NCBI GenBank assembly: GCA_016931715.1
Contig: JAFGEF010000038.1
Span: 51,924 to 115,923 of the forward strand
Direction of reading: 5' to 3'
Length of the DNA stretch: 64,000 bases
Source of the DNA: Sedimentisphaerales bacterium
GTDB taxonomy: Bacteria > Planctomycetota > Phycisphaerae > Sedimentisphaerales > Anaerobacaceae
The notes below the pieces were generated by a model, which was given only the letters and a program-made list of their open reading frames with translations, was not told the DNA's origin and did not search any database. Made by a program: the position numbers and the translations under genes. Shown piece after piece: positions 9,740 through 18,295 of the stretch. How positions within the stretch are numbered: position 1 is the first letter of the stretch; every line of letters begins with the position of its first letter.

Positions 9740-10813
9740 ATGGTATATAGAAAGCTAATTTTTTTCGGACGGAACGCGGTGAAATATTCCATAATACTTT
9801 TTCTTTCAGGTATCTTATGCCTTATCGGTTGCAAATCGGTCGAGAGCACGGACGGCGATGCAAGGTCGAAGAATATCGCGGCTTATAACAATATTTTCGC
9901 GGACTACATGTATAAGCAGAACCTTCCCGACCTTGAGTCGGTCCAGCGGTGGCAGAATATTTACGGACCCGGCCTGAAAATTACTACCGCCCACTACGAA
10001 ATTTTTTCAACGCTTATGGACCGGTATATGCTGTGCAGAATCCCGGAATTCATGGAATCTGCGTATCATGTTTATAACAGCCAGCTTCCTGAAAAAGTCG
10101 AGACATCTGTTAAATTCACTATCTATCTTTTCGCTAACCGGACACAGTGGGAGCATTTTACATGGACTTTCGCGGGCGACCAGGCGGAGATTTTTTATAA
10201 GATAAAAGCAGGCGCGTATTATCACAACGGCTCGTGTATCGCTTACGATATCGGAGCTGAAAGGACTTTGTCTGCGCTGGGTCACGAAGGATGGCATCAG
10301 TTCAGCAGCAGGCATTTTCAGTATCGCCTGCCGAGTTGGCTCGACGAAGGAGTCGCGATGCTCTTCGAGACGTATGACTATCAGGACGGTGCGATAATGT
10401 TCGCGCCGACTAAAAACAGCTACAGGCTCGATTCACTGAAAAAAACGCTCGCTTCAGGCAGAATGCTGCCTCTCGATGAACTGACGGCGATTAATCCGGG
10501 CCAGGTTCTTGCTACCGACCAGGCAGATTCGGTAGCGGCTTTTTACAGCCAGTCGTATGCGCTTGTTCGATTTTTGCGCGAATACGACCAAGGCAGGAGG
10601 CGGGCGATTTACAATCAGCTTCTTGCGGATGGTTTCCGGGGAAATTGGCCGCTCGATAATGTGAGCAGGGAGATTGCAGTTAACAGGAATTTGCCGAGAA
10701 CTATTCTCTGGAACCATATAGTCGGGACACAGTTGTTCCAGCAGTATATACATGATGATTTCGAACTAATCGAAAAAGAGTACCTTGATTTCTGCATGCA
10801 GATAACTCAATAG
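9740..10813 (+). CDS. Secreted lipoprotein with DUF1570-like gluzincin domain
   Basis: The N-terminus carries a hydrophobic segment ending in a lipobox (LCLIGC, Cys about residue 31), so the protein is probably lipid-anchored outside the inner membrane. H-E-G-W-H at about residue 180 followed by WLDEGVAMLFE fits the HExxH plus downstream Glu pattern of gluzincin peptidases and of DUF1570. Zinc binding and peptidase activity are inferred from that motif only. The start is uncertain: no good ribosome site precedes the ATG, and an in-frame GTG at 9779 would still keep the signal peptide. maf starts 7 nt downstream, so the two are probably co-transcribed. Confidence 0.75.
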   Translation: MVYRKLIFFGRNAVKYSIILFLSGILCLIGCKSVESTDGDARSKNIAAYNNIFADYMYKQNLPDLESVQRWQNIYGPGLKITTAHYEIFSTLMDRYMLCRIPEFMESAYHVYNSQLPEKVETSVKFTIYLFANRTQWEHFTWTFAGDQAEIFYKIKAGAYYHNGSCIAYDIGAERTLSALGHEGWHQFSSRHFQYRLPSWLDEGVAMLFETYDYQDGAIMFAPTKNSYRLDSLKKTLASGRMLPLDELTAINPGQVLATDQADSVAAFYSQSYALVRFLREYDQGRRRAIYNQLLADGFRGNWPLDNVSREIAVNRNLPRTILWNHIVGTQLFQQYIHDDFELIEKEYLDFCMQITQ

Positions 10814-10820
10814 CGTTTTT

Positions 10821-11423
10821 ATGGATAATATGATGACGCATGGAAAGCAAACGAGACCGATAGTTTTGGCATCAGCTTCGCCGCGAAGAAGAGAACTTTT
10901 AACACAGGCCGGCTATAATTTCATCGTCGAAAAATCCGATATCGACGAGTCGCAGTTCGGGACGGAAAAGATCGAACCCTGCAAATTCGCAGAGCAGCTC
11001 GCACTTGCGAAAGCGAAAAGTGTAGCCCCGAAATATCCTGACAAAATAGTTCTCGGAGCCGATACGATTGTGGATTACCAGGGCACAATTATCGGCAAAG
11101 CGGCGGACGAAAAAGAAGCGGGGGAGATAGTCGGCAAACTGTTCAGCAGACCTCACAGGGTAATTACAGGCGTAGCACTCGTGAGAATAAAAGATAACAC
11201 CGAGCTGGTAACCAGCAATGTCACGACAGTATATCCGAAAAAAATGTCACGCGAGCAAATCGAGGAGCATATCAGAACAGGCATATGGCAGGACAAAGCC
11301 GGCGCGTACGCCATACAGGAGAACGGCGACGAATTCGTCGAAAGAATCGAGGGAAGCCTTACGAACGTAATGGGACTTCCCATGGAGCTTCTCGAAAGGC
11401 TTCTCGGCAAAATTACTATTTAA
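10821..11423 (+). CDS. maf: Maf-family nucleoside triphosphate pyrophosphatase
   Basis: A 200-residue Maf/Ham1-fold protein. The N-terminal loop ASASPRRRELL is the Maf nucleotide-binding signature, ADTIV carries the conserved metal-binding Asp, and GKAADEKEA and HRVITGV follow in family order. Maf proteins hydrolyse dTTP, UTP or modified nucleotides to monophosphates and limit incorporation of non-canonical bases; some bacterial members affect septation. Length is typical. It follows the DUF1570-like gene by 7 nt. In-frame ATG codons three and four codons downstream are alternative starts. Confidence 0.93.
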   Translation: MDNMMTHGKQTRPIVLASASPRRRELLTQAGYNFIVEKSDIDESQFGTEKIEPCKFAEQLALAKAKSVAPKYPDKIVLGADTIVDYQGTIIGKAADEKEAGEIVGKLFSRPHRVITGVALVRIKDNTELVTSNVTTVYPKKMSREQIEEHIRTGIWQDKAGAYAIQENGDEFVERIEGSLTNVMGLPMELLERLLGKITI

Positions 11424-11503
11424 AAAACTGCCTTTACGGGAATACATCACATCATTCTGCACAAATTTTCAATAGCTCGCAACCGGCTTTGCCTTCTTCG
11501 GAA

Positions 11504-12205
11504 TTATATCATGCCTCTTCTTCGCAGCGCTCCGGTGAGCGTCGTGCCGATGCAGACGAGCAATATTGCGCCTGGCGCCGGTATCGTATCGGGCACAAGG
11601 AGATGATTCTGCAAAGAGCCGTTTGCCGCGGCGGCGACAGGGTCATAATCTCCGATTGTAAAACCTGTGTTGTATAATGCGCTCCATTCATCGTTGCACA
11701 TTGAAAAGCCGTCTTTAGAATAAAAATCACCCCAGACGGGCATGCGGTCCGAGTCGAAGCACACGGTGACATAAGTTGCATCAATCGCGGCATCGAACTT
11801 GATTCCCCACATGTCTTCAGGCATATAAGGCGTGCTGCCGCCCGGGCCGTAGTTTTGAATCTCGATGGAATCGATCCAGCCGGAAATGCTGCTCGATGGT
11901 GAAAACAGATTTGACCTTGTAAACGGATTGTCACCATATGAAGCCTCTATTATCATGTGGCTGATGTCCTTAACCGGCACGGTAAGCGTGTAGCTGTAAT
12001 GCCATTTTCCCGGTGTTGTCGAATCGTCCACAGTCCAGCTCAGCGTGGTGCATGGATTATTCCATTCACCATGGGCGGTCAGACCTCCATCGGCGACAGA
12101 CAAACTTCCTGAATACGTTGTGGGATTGCCAAAGCAAATACCCGCTGCGGCTATTGCAAGTGCAAGAGAGATTATGCCGCGTTTGATAGAAATGCATGTT
12201 TTCAT
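11504..12205 (-). CDS. PEP-CTERM-like secreted protein
   Basis: I start this at 12205 rather than the track's 12247 because AAAGGAG stands 6-7 nt before that ATG and the signal peptide (MKTCISIKRGIISLALAIAAAG) then begins at residue 1. The 233-residue product is a probable beta-rich exported protein with Trp/Gly-rich segments. Its C-terminus, PAPGAILLVCIGTTLTGALRRR, has the anatomy of a PEP-CTERM sorting signal (P-x-P, hydrophobic helix, basic tail), which in other bacteria directs exosortase processing; the variant PAPGA is common in planctomycetes. No exosortase gene is in the window. No enzymatic domain is recognised. Confidence 0.75.
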   Translation of the reverse strand: MKTCISIKRGIISLALAIAAAGICFGNPTTYSGSLSVADGGLTAHGEWNNPCTTLSWTVDDSTTPGKWHYSYTLTVPVKDISHMIIEASYGDNPFTRSNLFSPSSSISGWIDSIEIQNYGPGGSTPYMPEDMWGIKFDAAIDATYVTVCFDSDRMPVWGDFYSKDGFSMCNDEWSALYNTGFTIGDYDPVAAAANGSLQNHLLVPDTIPAPGAILLVCIGTTLTGALRRRGMI

Positions 12206-12248
12206 ACCCAACTCCTTTTCCTTCGTTAATCCTTCATTTATGTTCACC

Positions 12249-12265
12249 GTGAATTACGCTTTCAC
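12249..12265 (-). promoter_or_regulatory. GTGAA-N7-TTCAC dyad upstream of the PEP-CTERM-like gene
   Basis: A perfect 5-bp dyad 44 nt before the start codon. The same dyad, ribosome site and ATG recur as a second leader at 12427-12488, which argues that it is functional. The binding protein is unknown. Confidence 0.45.
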
Positions 12266-12376
12266 GAACGCCCTCTCCATAAGAGCAGAACATTTATACA
12301 AAGATATACACCCGCCGCCTTCCTGCTTCAAAGTGAGCGCAAAGACCGCCGGGCTGTTAAAAAATAGTGCTTGCGG

Positions 12377-12490
12377 ATGCAGTTGTTTTCGAAAAAACAA
12401 TCTGCATTACGAAGAAGTGAAAATTTCCATACCCAACTCCTTTTCTTTAGATAATTCTTTTAAATCCAATCGTGAATTATCCGTTCACGA
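12377..12490 (-). promoter_or_regulatory. Duplicated leader with 7-codon ORF and hairpin
   Basis: Reading leftwards: a second GTGAA-N7-TTCAC dyad (12472-12488), then AAAAGGAGTTGGGT-ATG identical to the start region of the PEP-CTERM-like gene, then a frame of only seven codons (ATG at 12430, TAA at 12407-12409). A stem-loop follows (ATGCAG/CTGCAT outer stem, TTGTTTT/AAAACAA inner stem, 12377-12407). It is either a truncated duplicate of the downstream gene's start or a leader-peptide arrangement. The rest of the 430-bp gap to 12635 holds nothing else I recognise. Confidence 0.45.
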
Positions 12491-12635
12491 ATCCTTTCAC
12501 CACGAGGACCAATAATCTTGTCCTGTATTTCACGGCTTAATATAGCTGTATTTCGGGCAAAGTCAACAAAAATTCTGGTATTGTGATTCTTTTTTGATTA
12601 TTAATATTGTGCCGCATGAATTACAAACTGCGTTA

Positions 12636-13040
12636 TCAGAGTTTGACAGTTTTTGGCGTCTTGCCGCTGAAATCGTAAAAAGTCGCCGATGCTTCATCGA
12701 GATAAAAAATTTCGAAAATCGGATTGTCTGGCGTTTTGTAAATCGATTTAACAAAAGGGCTTAAATCCAGAACCTTGCTTTTAATAGCCAGGTTATTGGA
12801 GAAGACAGCCCTGCCGCTCAGCCTAACCCATGAGAAGTTTTCACCACAGGCGGAAATCTCAACCCAGGGCTGTTTTTTCATTTCTTTGTAAACGTTCTTT
12901 TTGTTCGAAGTGCAGAAATAAATTTTGCCGTCTTCTTCAATCACTAATCCGAACGGACGAACTTTCGGTTTTCCGTCGAGACCTGCGGTTGCTAAATAAA
13001 AGACCTGGCTTTTTGTCAGGAAGTCGATTACTTCTTTCAT
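12636..13040 (-). CDS. Pyridoxamine 5'-phosphate oxidase-family (FMN-binding split barrel) protein
   Basis: A 134-residue single-domain protein. The N-terminus MKEVIDFLTKSQVFYLAT then DGKPKVRPFG is the classic start of small PPOX-fold proteins that bind FMN or related cofactors; ICFCTSNKKN-like strands follow (observed YFCTSNKKNVYKEM). The substrate is unknown; relatives are annotated as general-stress or flavin-binding proteins. ATG is preceded by AAAGGAG at an 8-nt spacing, so the start is secure. It lies 39 nt downstream of the pyrophosphorylase gene on the same strand and may share its transcript. Confidence 0.85.
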   Translation of the reverse strand: MKEVIDFLTKSQVFYLATAGLDGKPKVRPFGLVIEEDGKIYFCTSNKKNVYKEMKKQPWVEISACGENFSWVRLSGRAVFSNNLAIKSKVLDLSPFVKSIYKTPDNPIFEIFYLDEASATFYDFSGKTPKTVKL

Positions 13041-13079
13041 TTCTTTTCTCCTTTAAAATAAATAATTTTAAAAAGATAC

Positions 13080-14498
13080 CTATTCGAGGTATATTTTCGC
13101 ACCTGGTTTTATCGGGGGGATTTTGGATAACTTTGCCTTCAGGTCGTCTTTTTCCAATGCGAAGGATGGTGCTATTTCGATTGAGCAATCGACTGAGCCG
13201 TCATGTTTTCTTGGGATTTTCACTCCCGCGTATTCGAGCCAGCTCGCAGCCCTGTCTGTTATCATCTGCCGTGTGCTTTCGGCGCTGTCAACGCCTGTTG
13301 CATTCTTGGTCGGAGCGAATTCTTCACTGCGTATTGTTTCGAGGACTATCGAATTCGAAGCTAAAGGCACCGCGTCAAAAATGAAACTCTCCAGCTTGAT
13401 TCCCTGTGATTCGACTTTGCGGCCGGTCTGGTCTATGTACCTGATTTTTTTTACCGCGCTATGCAGAGGCAAAGAGGTATCTTCCGATATAAATTTTTCG
13501 AGGAAAACACGATTGATAATGTGGATAGCGATACTGCCAAGCTCAAAAACCAGGGAATTGTCAGGATTACGTTTCGCAGCAAACTCATCCGGCAGGTCGC
13601 TGTATTCGATTATCGTAACTTTTCCGTCAATCAGGCAAAAGTTGCCTATTTTCTCTTTCGGGTCATTTTTTCTCAGCGCCTTGGAAGACATTTCCGCCTT
13701 ATCGTGTGCGTGCAGTCCGATAAAAAGAGGGTCGAAAATATTGATTAAAGGATTATCTACCTGCCAATAACTTATAAATTCCACACCTCGCTTTTTCATA
13801 TCTTCGAGCGCTCCGCTTTTATGTAAAGCTCTGATGCAGCCGCCGTGACCGTCAGGAGAACAGGCGATTTCAGATTTATCGGCGAGCAGGATTTTTCCTT
13901 CCGGGCTGAAGTTTGGCAGCGTTCCCTGCTGGAAGATGAAGATATTTTCTTTTTCAAGGCCGTAGTAGTTATTCGAACGGAAAATCTCGACTGTCTGATC
14001 ATAATTCAGCGGACTTGTCATAATATACCACGGGCAGACCGCCTTATATTTTTCCGATGCTGCGGAAATATTCTCTGCGAATATTCGAAAAAGCGTCTTT
14101 TTCCTGACCGGGCTGATGGGGAAATTTCCCTTTGGCCCGTCGAATCCGAGTCTTGTTCCCTGTCCGCCGGCTACAACGAAAGCGGCTGCCTTGCCCTGAC
14201 TTATTAATTTTTTGCCTAATTTGACTGCATTATCATATTTTTTCTGCTGCTCTGCGTTTTCCGGCTCAGGCTTATAGAATCCAACAGGCTCAAAATCCGC
14301 ATTTATCGAAGCATAAGGGGCTTTTTTCACAAAATTTGTGACCCAGTTATCTATTTTTGTAAAATCAAGCTGCTCGATTTGAGAGAGCAATCGGTTCTTT
14401 TGGTCCGAATCAAGCTTATCCCAGAACGCCAAAATTTGCTCCTGGTCGTGTTTTTTAAGTAATTTTGATGTTTTTTCGTAAATATTCCGGCTTAACAT
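13080..14498 (-). CDS. UDP-sugar (UDP-N-acetylhexosamine/UDP-glucose type) pyrophosphorylase
   Basis: Cytosolic nucleotidyltransferase of the UDPGP family, 472 residues. VVAGGQGTRLGFDGPKG is the uridine nucleotide-binding loop of eukaryote-type UDP-GlcNAc/UDP-GalNAc pyrophosphorylases, followed by PLNYDQT, the Gly-rich CSPDGHGGC and QVDNPL, where the Asp sits in the metal site. It makes UDP-sugar and pyrophosphate from UTP and a sugar 1-phosphate; whether glucose, GlcNAc or GalNAc is used cannot be told from sequence alone, though the motif order is closest to the UAP branch. Product feeds envelope glycan synthesis. Confidence 0.85.
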   Translation of the reverse strand: MLSRNIYEKTSKLLKKHDQEQILAFWDKLDSDQKNRLLSQIEQLDFTKIDNWVTNFVKKAPYASINADFEPVGFYKPEPENAEQQKKYDNAVKLGKKLISQGKAAAFVVAGGQGTRLGFDGPKGNFPISPVRKKTLFRIFAENISAASEKYKAVCPWYIMTSPLNYDQTVEIFRSNNYYGLEKENIFIFQQGTLPNFSPEGKILLADKSEIACSPDGHGGCIRALHKSGALEDMKKRGVEFISYWQVDNPLINIFDPLFIGLHAHDKAEMSSKALRKNDPKEKIGNFCLIDGKVTIIEYSDLPDEFAAKRNPDNSLVFELGSIAIHIINRVFLEKFISEDTSLPLHSAVKKIRYIDQTGRKVESQGIKLESFIFDAVPLASNSIVLETIRSEEFAPTKNATGVDSAESTRQMITDRAASWLEYAGVKIPRKHDGSVDCSIEIAPSFALEKDDLKAKLSKIPPIKPGAKIYLE

Positions 14499-14603
14499 AT
14501 CAATACACCATAACTAATTTCAATTTTACATAAGACTCAAACTAAGCATAATAAAAAAATTTTATTAATTTACAAGAAACTTACGGAAAATTTGCAAATT
14601 TAC

Positions 14604-14632
14604 TTGACTGATTTAACATCTTGTGTTAAACT
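14604..14632 (+). promoter_or_regulatory. Candidate sigma-70 promoter of the pilin-Hint gene
   Basis: TTGACT (14604-14609), 17-nt spacer, TAAACT (14627-14632). It faces the pseudopilin gene and would give a leader of about 400 nt. The -10 matches the consensus at only four positions. Confidence 0.35.
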
Positions 14633-15037
14633 TTCATTATAAGTTAATGAAGGTGGGTTTAAATTGTTAGTAGTTTATAATTTTATAAGAATTAAGAATT
14701 GTCATAATAGATTAGTCCCGATTTCATATCTTAAATCCACCTGCCGGGAAGAAACGCTTATTAAAAATATCGTGTTTAATTCAACGCAGGTTAGTATAAG
14801 GTAGCATAAAATCACCATTTCTTTAAAATTTTAGTGTATTTGAACAAACCGTATTATCGGAATTGAAACGGTCGTTCTCTGGTATAAGAACATAAAAAGT
14901 TAAGAGGTTCGTATTTCGAGAGTGTTGGGTGTTATCATTATTATACATCGGGCATTTTCTAAACAAAAATGTAAGTACAAACGTGATTCCAGGAACGGCC
15001 GGATTTACGAATCTCAAATAGTGTAAAGGAGAAAAAA
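14633..15037 (+). other. Long untranslated leader region before the pilin-Hint gene
   Basis: About 400 nt without a convincing gene. AGGTGGGTTTA (about 14650) is nearly complementary to TAAATCCACCT (about 14731), suggesting a long-range stem around an AT-rich loop. GTGTAAAGGAGAAAAAA lies directly before the start. No known riboswitch pattern is recognised. Confidence 0.35.
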
Positions 15038-16264
15038 ATGAAGAAAAAAGGCTTTACTTTGGTCGAGCTGCTGGTCGTTATTGCGATTATAGCATTGCTC
15101 ATGGGCATTCTGATGCCCGCTCTGGCAAGAGTAAGACAAATTGCCTTCAGAATGGTTTGTGGTACAAACCTGGCTGGTATCGGCAAGGCAATGCTTATTT
15201 ATGCCAATGATTATGATGACGAGATGCCATGTGCCGGAGGACCTACCACTCAATGGTCAGCAACAATTCCAAATTATGCTGCGACAACCAGAGCAGCGGC
15301 TTATGGTTTAAATTCAACTGGTGCAGGTGGAAATGCAACAATTACAGCTTCTTTTTACCTGCTGGTAAAATATGCTGAAGTTACACCTAAGTCGTTTATC
15401 TGCAAGGGTGATTCGAGCGTTTCAGAGTTTCAGCCTGGAAATAATGTAGATTTGCTCACTCTCTGGGATTTCGGTCAAACTGGAGTCAAATTCTGCAGTT
15501 ATTCTTATCATCAGCCGTACAAAGATACTAATGGCAGGGGATTTCCTCTTACGACATCAAGCGATCCGGGTATGGCAGTAGCAGCAGACCCGAATCCATG
15601 GCTTGATGCAGAAGCTGTCGGCTCGTCAAGAGTATGGGCCAATTTTGCTGTAACAGGCGGCAAAGAATTTACAAAAATGGGTAATAGTATTACACACCAG
15701 GATGAAGGACAAAACGTTCTGTTCCTGGACAGCCATGTGAACTTCGAAGATAAATCATTCTGTGCTATTAATGAGGATAACATTTATACACAGGCTTTAG
15801 CCGCTGAAGTTCGAAAAGGTACTCAGCCGGCGAGCGGCGGTACGGTTCCTATTTCAAGGCAGGATAATTTGCTTTCTATGGATTACGGTTCGGGCAGTGC
15901 CAAAGGCAGAGCCTGCTTCCTTGCTGATACACCAGTATGTATCAACGGCCAGACAATGCAGATTGCCAGTGTAACAGATGAAAAACTCGAAGCACACGAA
16001 GGAACATGGGAATGCCGCGATATAGCTTTAGAGAGCGGAAATACCATTAGTGTTGTCGAATCTCACCTGTTCATGCTCAACTCCGGAATTTGGGTCCATG
16101 CCCAGGATCTCCGCAGCGGTATGACTCTCAGGACACAGAGCGGCTCAGTCGCAATAAAGAGCGTTACAACGAGAACTTATACCGGTATGGTTTACAATGT
16201 GAATGCAGCCAACAGCGATCAGTATCTGGTTGGACAAGACTCTGTAGTAGTACGTGATTGGTAA
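15038..16264 (+). CDS. Type IV pilin-like (pseudopilin) protein fused to a C-terminal Hint-like domain
   Basis: Residues 5-31 (GFTLVELLVVIAIIALLMG) are a type IV prepilin signal: prepilin peptidase would cut G/F and the helix would anchor or assemble. The middle resembles planctomycete DUF1559-type pseudopilins and contains NVLFLDSHV. From Cys293 a different module begins: ACFLADTPVCINGQ, then VVESHLFMLNSGIWVHAQDL (His343), then TYTGMVYNVNAANSDQYLVG and a final VVVRDW. Order and spacing match Hint (hedgehog/intein, pretoxin-type) domains, which begin with a nucleophilic Cys and use a TxxH His. Here the Thr is Val and the usual terminal His-Asn is Arg-Asp, so cleavage competence is doubtful. 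AAAGGAG precedes the ATG and a strong terminator follows, so it is a single-gene unit. Confidence 0.8.
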   Translation: MKKKGFTLVELLVVIAIIALLMGILMPALARVRQIAFRMVCGTNLAGIGKAMLIYANDYDDEMPCAGGPTTQWSATIPNYAATTRAAAYGLNSTGAGGNATITASFYLLVKYAEVTPKSFICKGDSSVSEFQPGNNVDLLTLWDFGQTGVKFCSYSYHQPYKDTNGRGFPLTTSSDPGMAVAADPNPWLDAEAVGSSRVWANFAVTGGKEFTKMGNSITHQDEGQNVLFLDSHVNFEDKSFCAINEDNIYTQALAAEVRKGTQPASGGTVPISRQDNLLSMDYGSGSAKGRACFLADTPVCINGQTMQIASVTDEKLEAHEGTWECRDIALESGNTISVVESHLFMLNSGIWVHAQDLRSGMTLRTQSGSVAIKSVTTRTYTGMVYNVNAANSDQYLVGQDSVVVRDW

Positions 16265-16342
16265 TAAACTTGTAACAGCATACAGCCGATGTGTGCTTTA
16301 CGGGAAAGTAATCATGTAAAAATTAGTTGTTCGATTATTTAT

Positions 16343-16376
16343 AAGGCCTTATGCAGAAATGTATAAGGCCTTTTTT
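16343..16376 (+). terminator. Intrinsic terminator of the pilin-Hint gene
   Basis: AAGGCCTTAT pairs perfectly with ATAAGGCCTT across a 10-nt loop and runs into TTTTTT, 78 nt after the stop codon. Confidence 0.85.
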
Positions 16377-16426
16377 ATGCTCATCGCAAGAGGAATATAT
16401 ACAGAAAATCTCTCCTGATTTTCTTT

Positions 16427-18277
16427 TTAGAATGCGCATTCACCGACTGCGCAGCCGCCGGAATATTCAGAATCTGCAATAATGGGCTTTTTGCTGTTTT
16501 TAATAGTCTTTGTTTCTTTTGCTCCAAAGCTTAATACCTGCTGGTTTTTCGAGCCGTACCTGTAAATTGTAATGCCCTTGCATTTTAACTCGTGCGCTTT
16601 GAGGTATATTTTTCTGACCTCGCTGATAGATGCGCTTTCCGGAAGGTTTATCGTTTTCGAGACTGCGTTATCAGTGTATTTTTGGAAAGCCGCCTGTATC
16701 TGTAAATGTTCGATAGGCTTTATATCAAAAGCGGTTGCGAAAATCCTCTTAAACTTCGATGGAATATTCTTTATTGATTGCAGAGAGCCTTTCTTTGCGA
16801 TTTGGAATAAGATTTCCTCTTCGTAAAAATCCTCCCTTTTGGCAATTTCTTCGAAGAGAGTATTAGTTTCAAACAGCTTCGTTCCCGAAAGAACGTTTCG
16901 GACAAAGCTGATTGCAAAAAGCGGCTCGATACTGCTCGAACAGCCGGCGATGATACTTATCGTTCCCGTAGGCGCAACTGTATTAACTGTTGCGTTGCGG
17001 AGCCTGAGTCCCTTTCCGGCATAGATAGATTTGTCGAAATTGGGGAAAGCGCCTCTTTCTTCTGCAAGCCGCACTGAAGCTTCTATCGATTGCCTGTGAA
17101 TAAATCGCATTAACTTGCCCGCAAGGTTCAGGGCTTCTTGCGAGTTATATGGTATTCCAAGCATAATGAGCATATCTGCAAAACCCATCACGCCAAGCCC
17201 GATTTTGCGGTTCGCGAAGGTCATTTCACGAATTTCCGGAAGCGGATATTTATTTACTTCGATAACATTATCCAAAAATCGAATTCCCCATATAACGCTA
17301 TCTTTCAGCTTTTCCCAGTTCATTTTGTTGTTATCAATCATTTTCGCCAGGTTTATCGAAGCGAGGTTGCAGCTCTCGAAAGCAAGCAAAGGCAGCTCGC
17401 CGCATGGATTTGTCGCTTCGATTTTACCAATTTCCGGCGTGGGATTTTTCCGGTTTATCTCATCAATAAAAACCAGCCCCGGATCGCCTGAATGCCATGC
17501 ACATTTTACTATCAAGTCAAAAAGGAATTTGGCTTTGATTTTCCCTGCTTTCTTATCGGTACTCGGATTTTTAAGGTCGAAATATTTGTCAGCTTTTACA
17601 TCAGCCATGAATTTATCCGTTACCGCTACGGAAAGATTGAAATTTTCCAGCGTGCCTGCTGCCATTTTCGCCTGTATAAACTCCACGATATCAGGATGGT
17701 CATAGCGAAGTATGCCCATATTCGCGCCTCGCCTGCGCCCACGCTGGACAATTACTTCAGTCGCCTTATCGAAGATGCTCATAAAAGAAACAGGGCCGGA
17801 AGCTCCGCCTTTTGTCGGATGCAATAAAGCACCTCTGGGACGCAGGTGAGAGAAATTAAAACCTGTTCCGCCGCCGTATTGATGAACTTTCGCCATGTTT
17901 TTAAGAGCCTCGAAAATTCCGTCTATGGAATCTTCGACTGGCAAAACAAAACAGGCTGAAAGCTGGCCGAACGATGTACCAGAGTTCATCAGAGTTGGTG
18001 AGTTGGGCATGAATTCGAGATTGCTCATCATTCGATAGAATTTTTCCTGTGCCTGTTCGAGGCTTATATCTGATTTGAAATTCGCCTGAACCTGCGCGAT
18101 GTGGGATGCAACCCTCATAAACAACTCGCTCGGTGTCTCGATAATGTTCTGATTATCATCTTTTAAGAGATAACGCCGCTTCAAAACTTCCATCGTATTT
18201 ACAGGAAGTTTCAAATCATTATTAACCTTCCTGGAAGGTTTGTTCAGGCAATTTTGTTTTTTTGTTTTTTGCAGCAT
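16427..18277 (-). CDS. nrdJ: Adenosylcobalamin-dependent (class II) ribonucleotide reductase
   Basis: Reduces ribonucleotides to deoxyribonucleotides using a cobalamin-generated thiyl radical, without needing oxygen. Motifs in order: NSPTLMNSG, LSACFVLPVEDS (redox Cys), YGGGTGFNFSHLRP, NPCGELPLL (N-C-E active site), FESCNLASINL, TVAPTGTISII and a C-terminal redox pair GGCAVGECAF. At 616 residues it lacks an N-terminal ATP-cone, so allosteric activity control is probably absent. AGGAAA precedes the ATG, supporting this start. It lies 18 nt after rtcB on the same strand and probably shares its mRNA. Confidence 0.93.
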   Translation of the reverse strand: MLQKTKKQNCLNKPSRKVNNDLKLPVNTMEVLKRRYLLKDDNQNIIETPSELFMRVASHIAQVQANFKSDISLEQAQEKFYRMMSNLEFMPNSPTLMNSGTSFGQLSACFVLPVEDSIDGIFEALKNMAKVHQYGGGTGFNFSHLRPRGALLHPTKGGASGPVSFMSIFDKATEVIVQRGRRRGANMGILRYDHPDIVEFIQAKMAAGTLENFNLSVAVTDKFMADVKADKYFDLKNPSTDKKAGKIKAKFLFDLIVKCAWHSGDPGLVFIDEINRKNPTPEIGKIEATNPCGELPLLAFESCNLASINLAKMIDNNKMNWEKLKDSVIWGIRFLDNVIEVNKYPLPEIREMTFANRKIGLGVMGFADMLIMLGIPYNSQEALNLAGKLMRFIHRQSIEASVRLAEERGAFPNFDKSIYAGKGLRLRNATVNTVAPTGTISIIAGCSSSIEPLFAISFVRNVLSGTKLFETNTLFEEIAKREDFYEEEILFQIAKKGSLQSIKNIPSKFKRIFATAFDIKPIEHLQIQAAFQKYTDNAVSKTINLPESASISEVRKIYLKAHELKCKGITIYRYGSKNQQVLSFGAKETKTIKNSKKPIIADSEYSGGCAVGECAF

Positions 18278-18295
18278 ATTTGGTTTCCTGCTAAC

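Noticed and set aside
11285-11677. Plus-strand ORF of 130 aa overlapping maf and the PEP-CTERM-like gene
   Set aside because: Out of frame with maf and antisense to the next gene; no homology recognised.
12830-13384. Plus-strand ORF of 184 aa spanning two minus-strand genes
   Set aside because: Antisense to the PPOX and pyrophosphorylase genes; Arg/Ser-rich composition typical of a shadow frame.
13123-13770. Plus-strand ORF of 215 aa
   Set aside because: Antisense to the UDP-sugar pyrophosphorylase; the opposite frame has full family motifs.
14823-15017. 64-aa minus-strand ORF in the leader of the pilin-Hint gene
   Set aside because: No ribosome site, no motif, overlaps the probable leader and Shine-Dalgarno of the real gene.
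17115-17705. Plus-strand ORF of 196 aa
   Set aside because: Antisense shadow of nrdJ.
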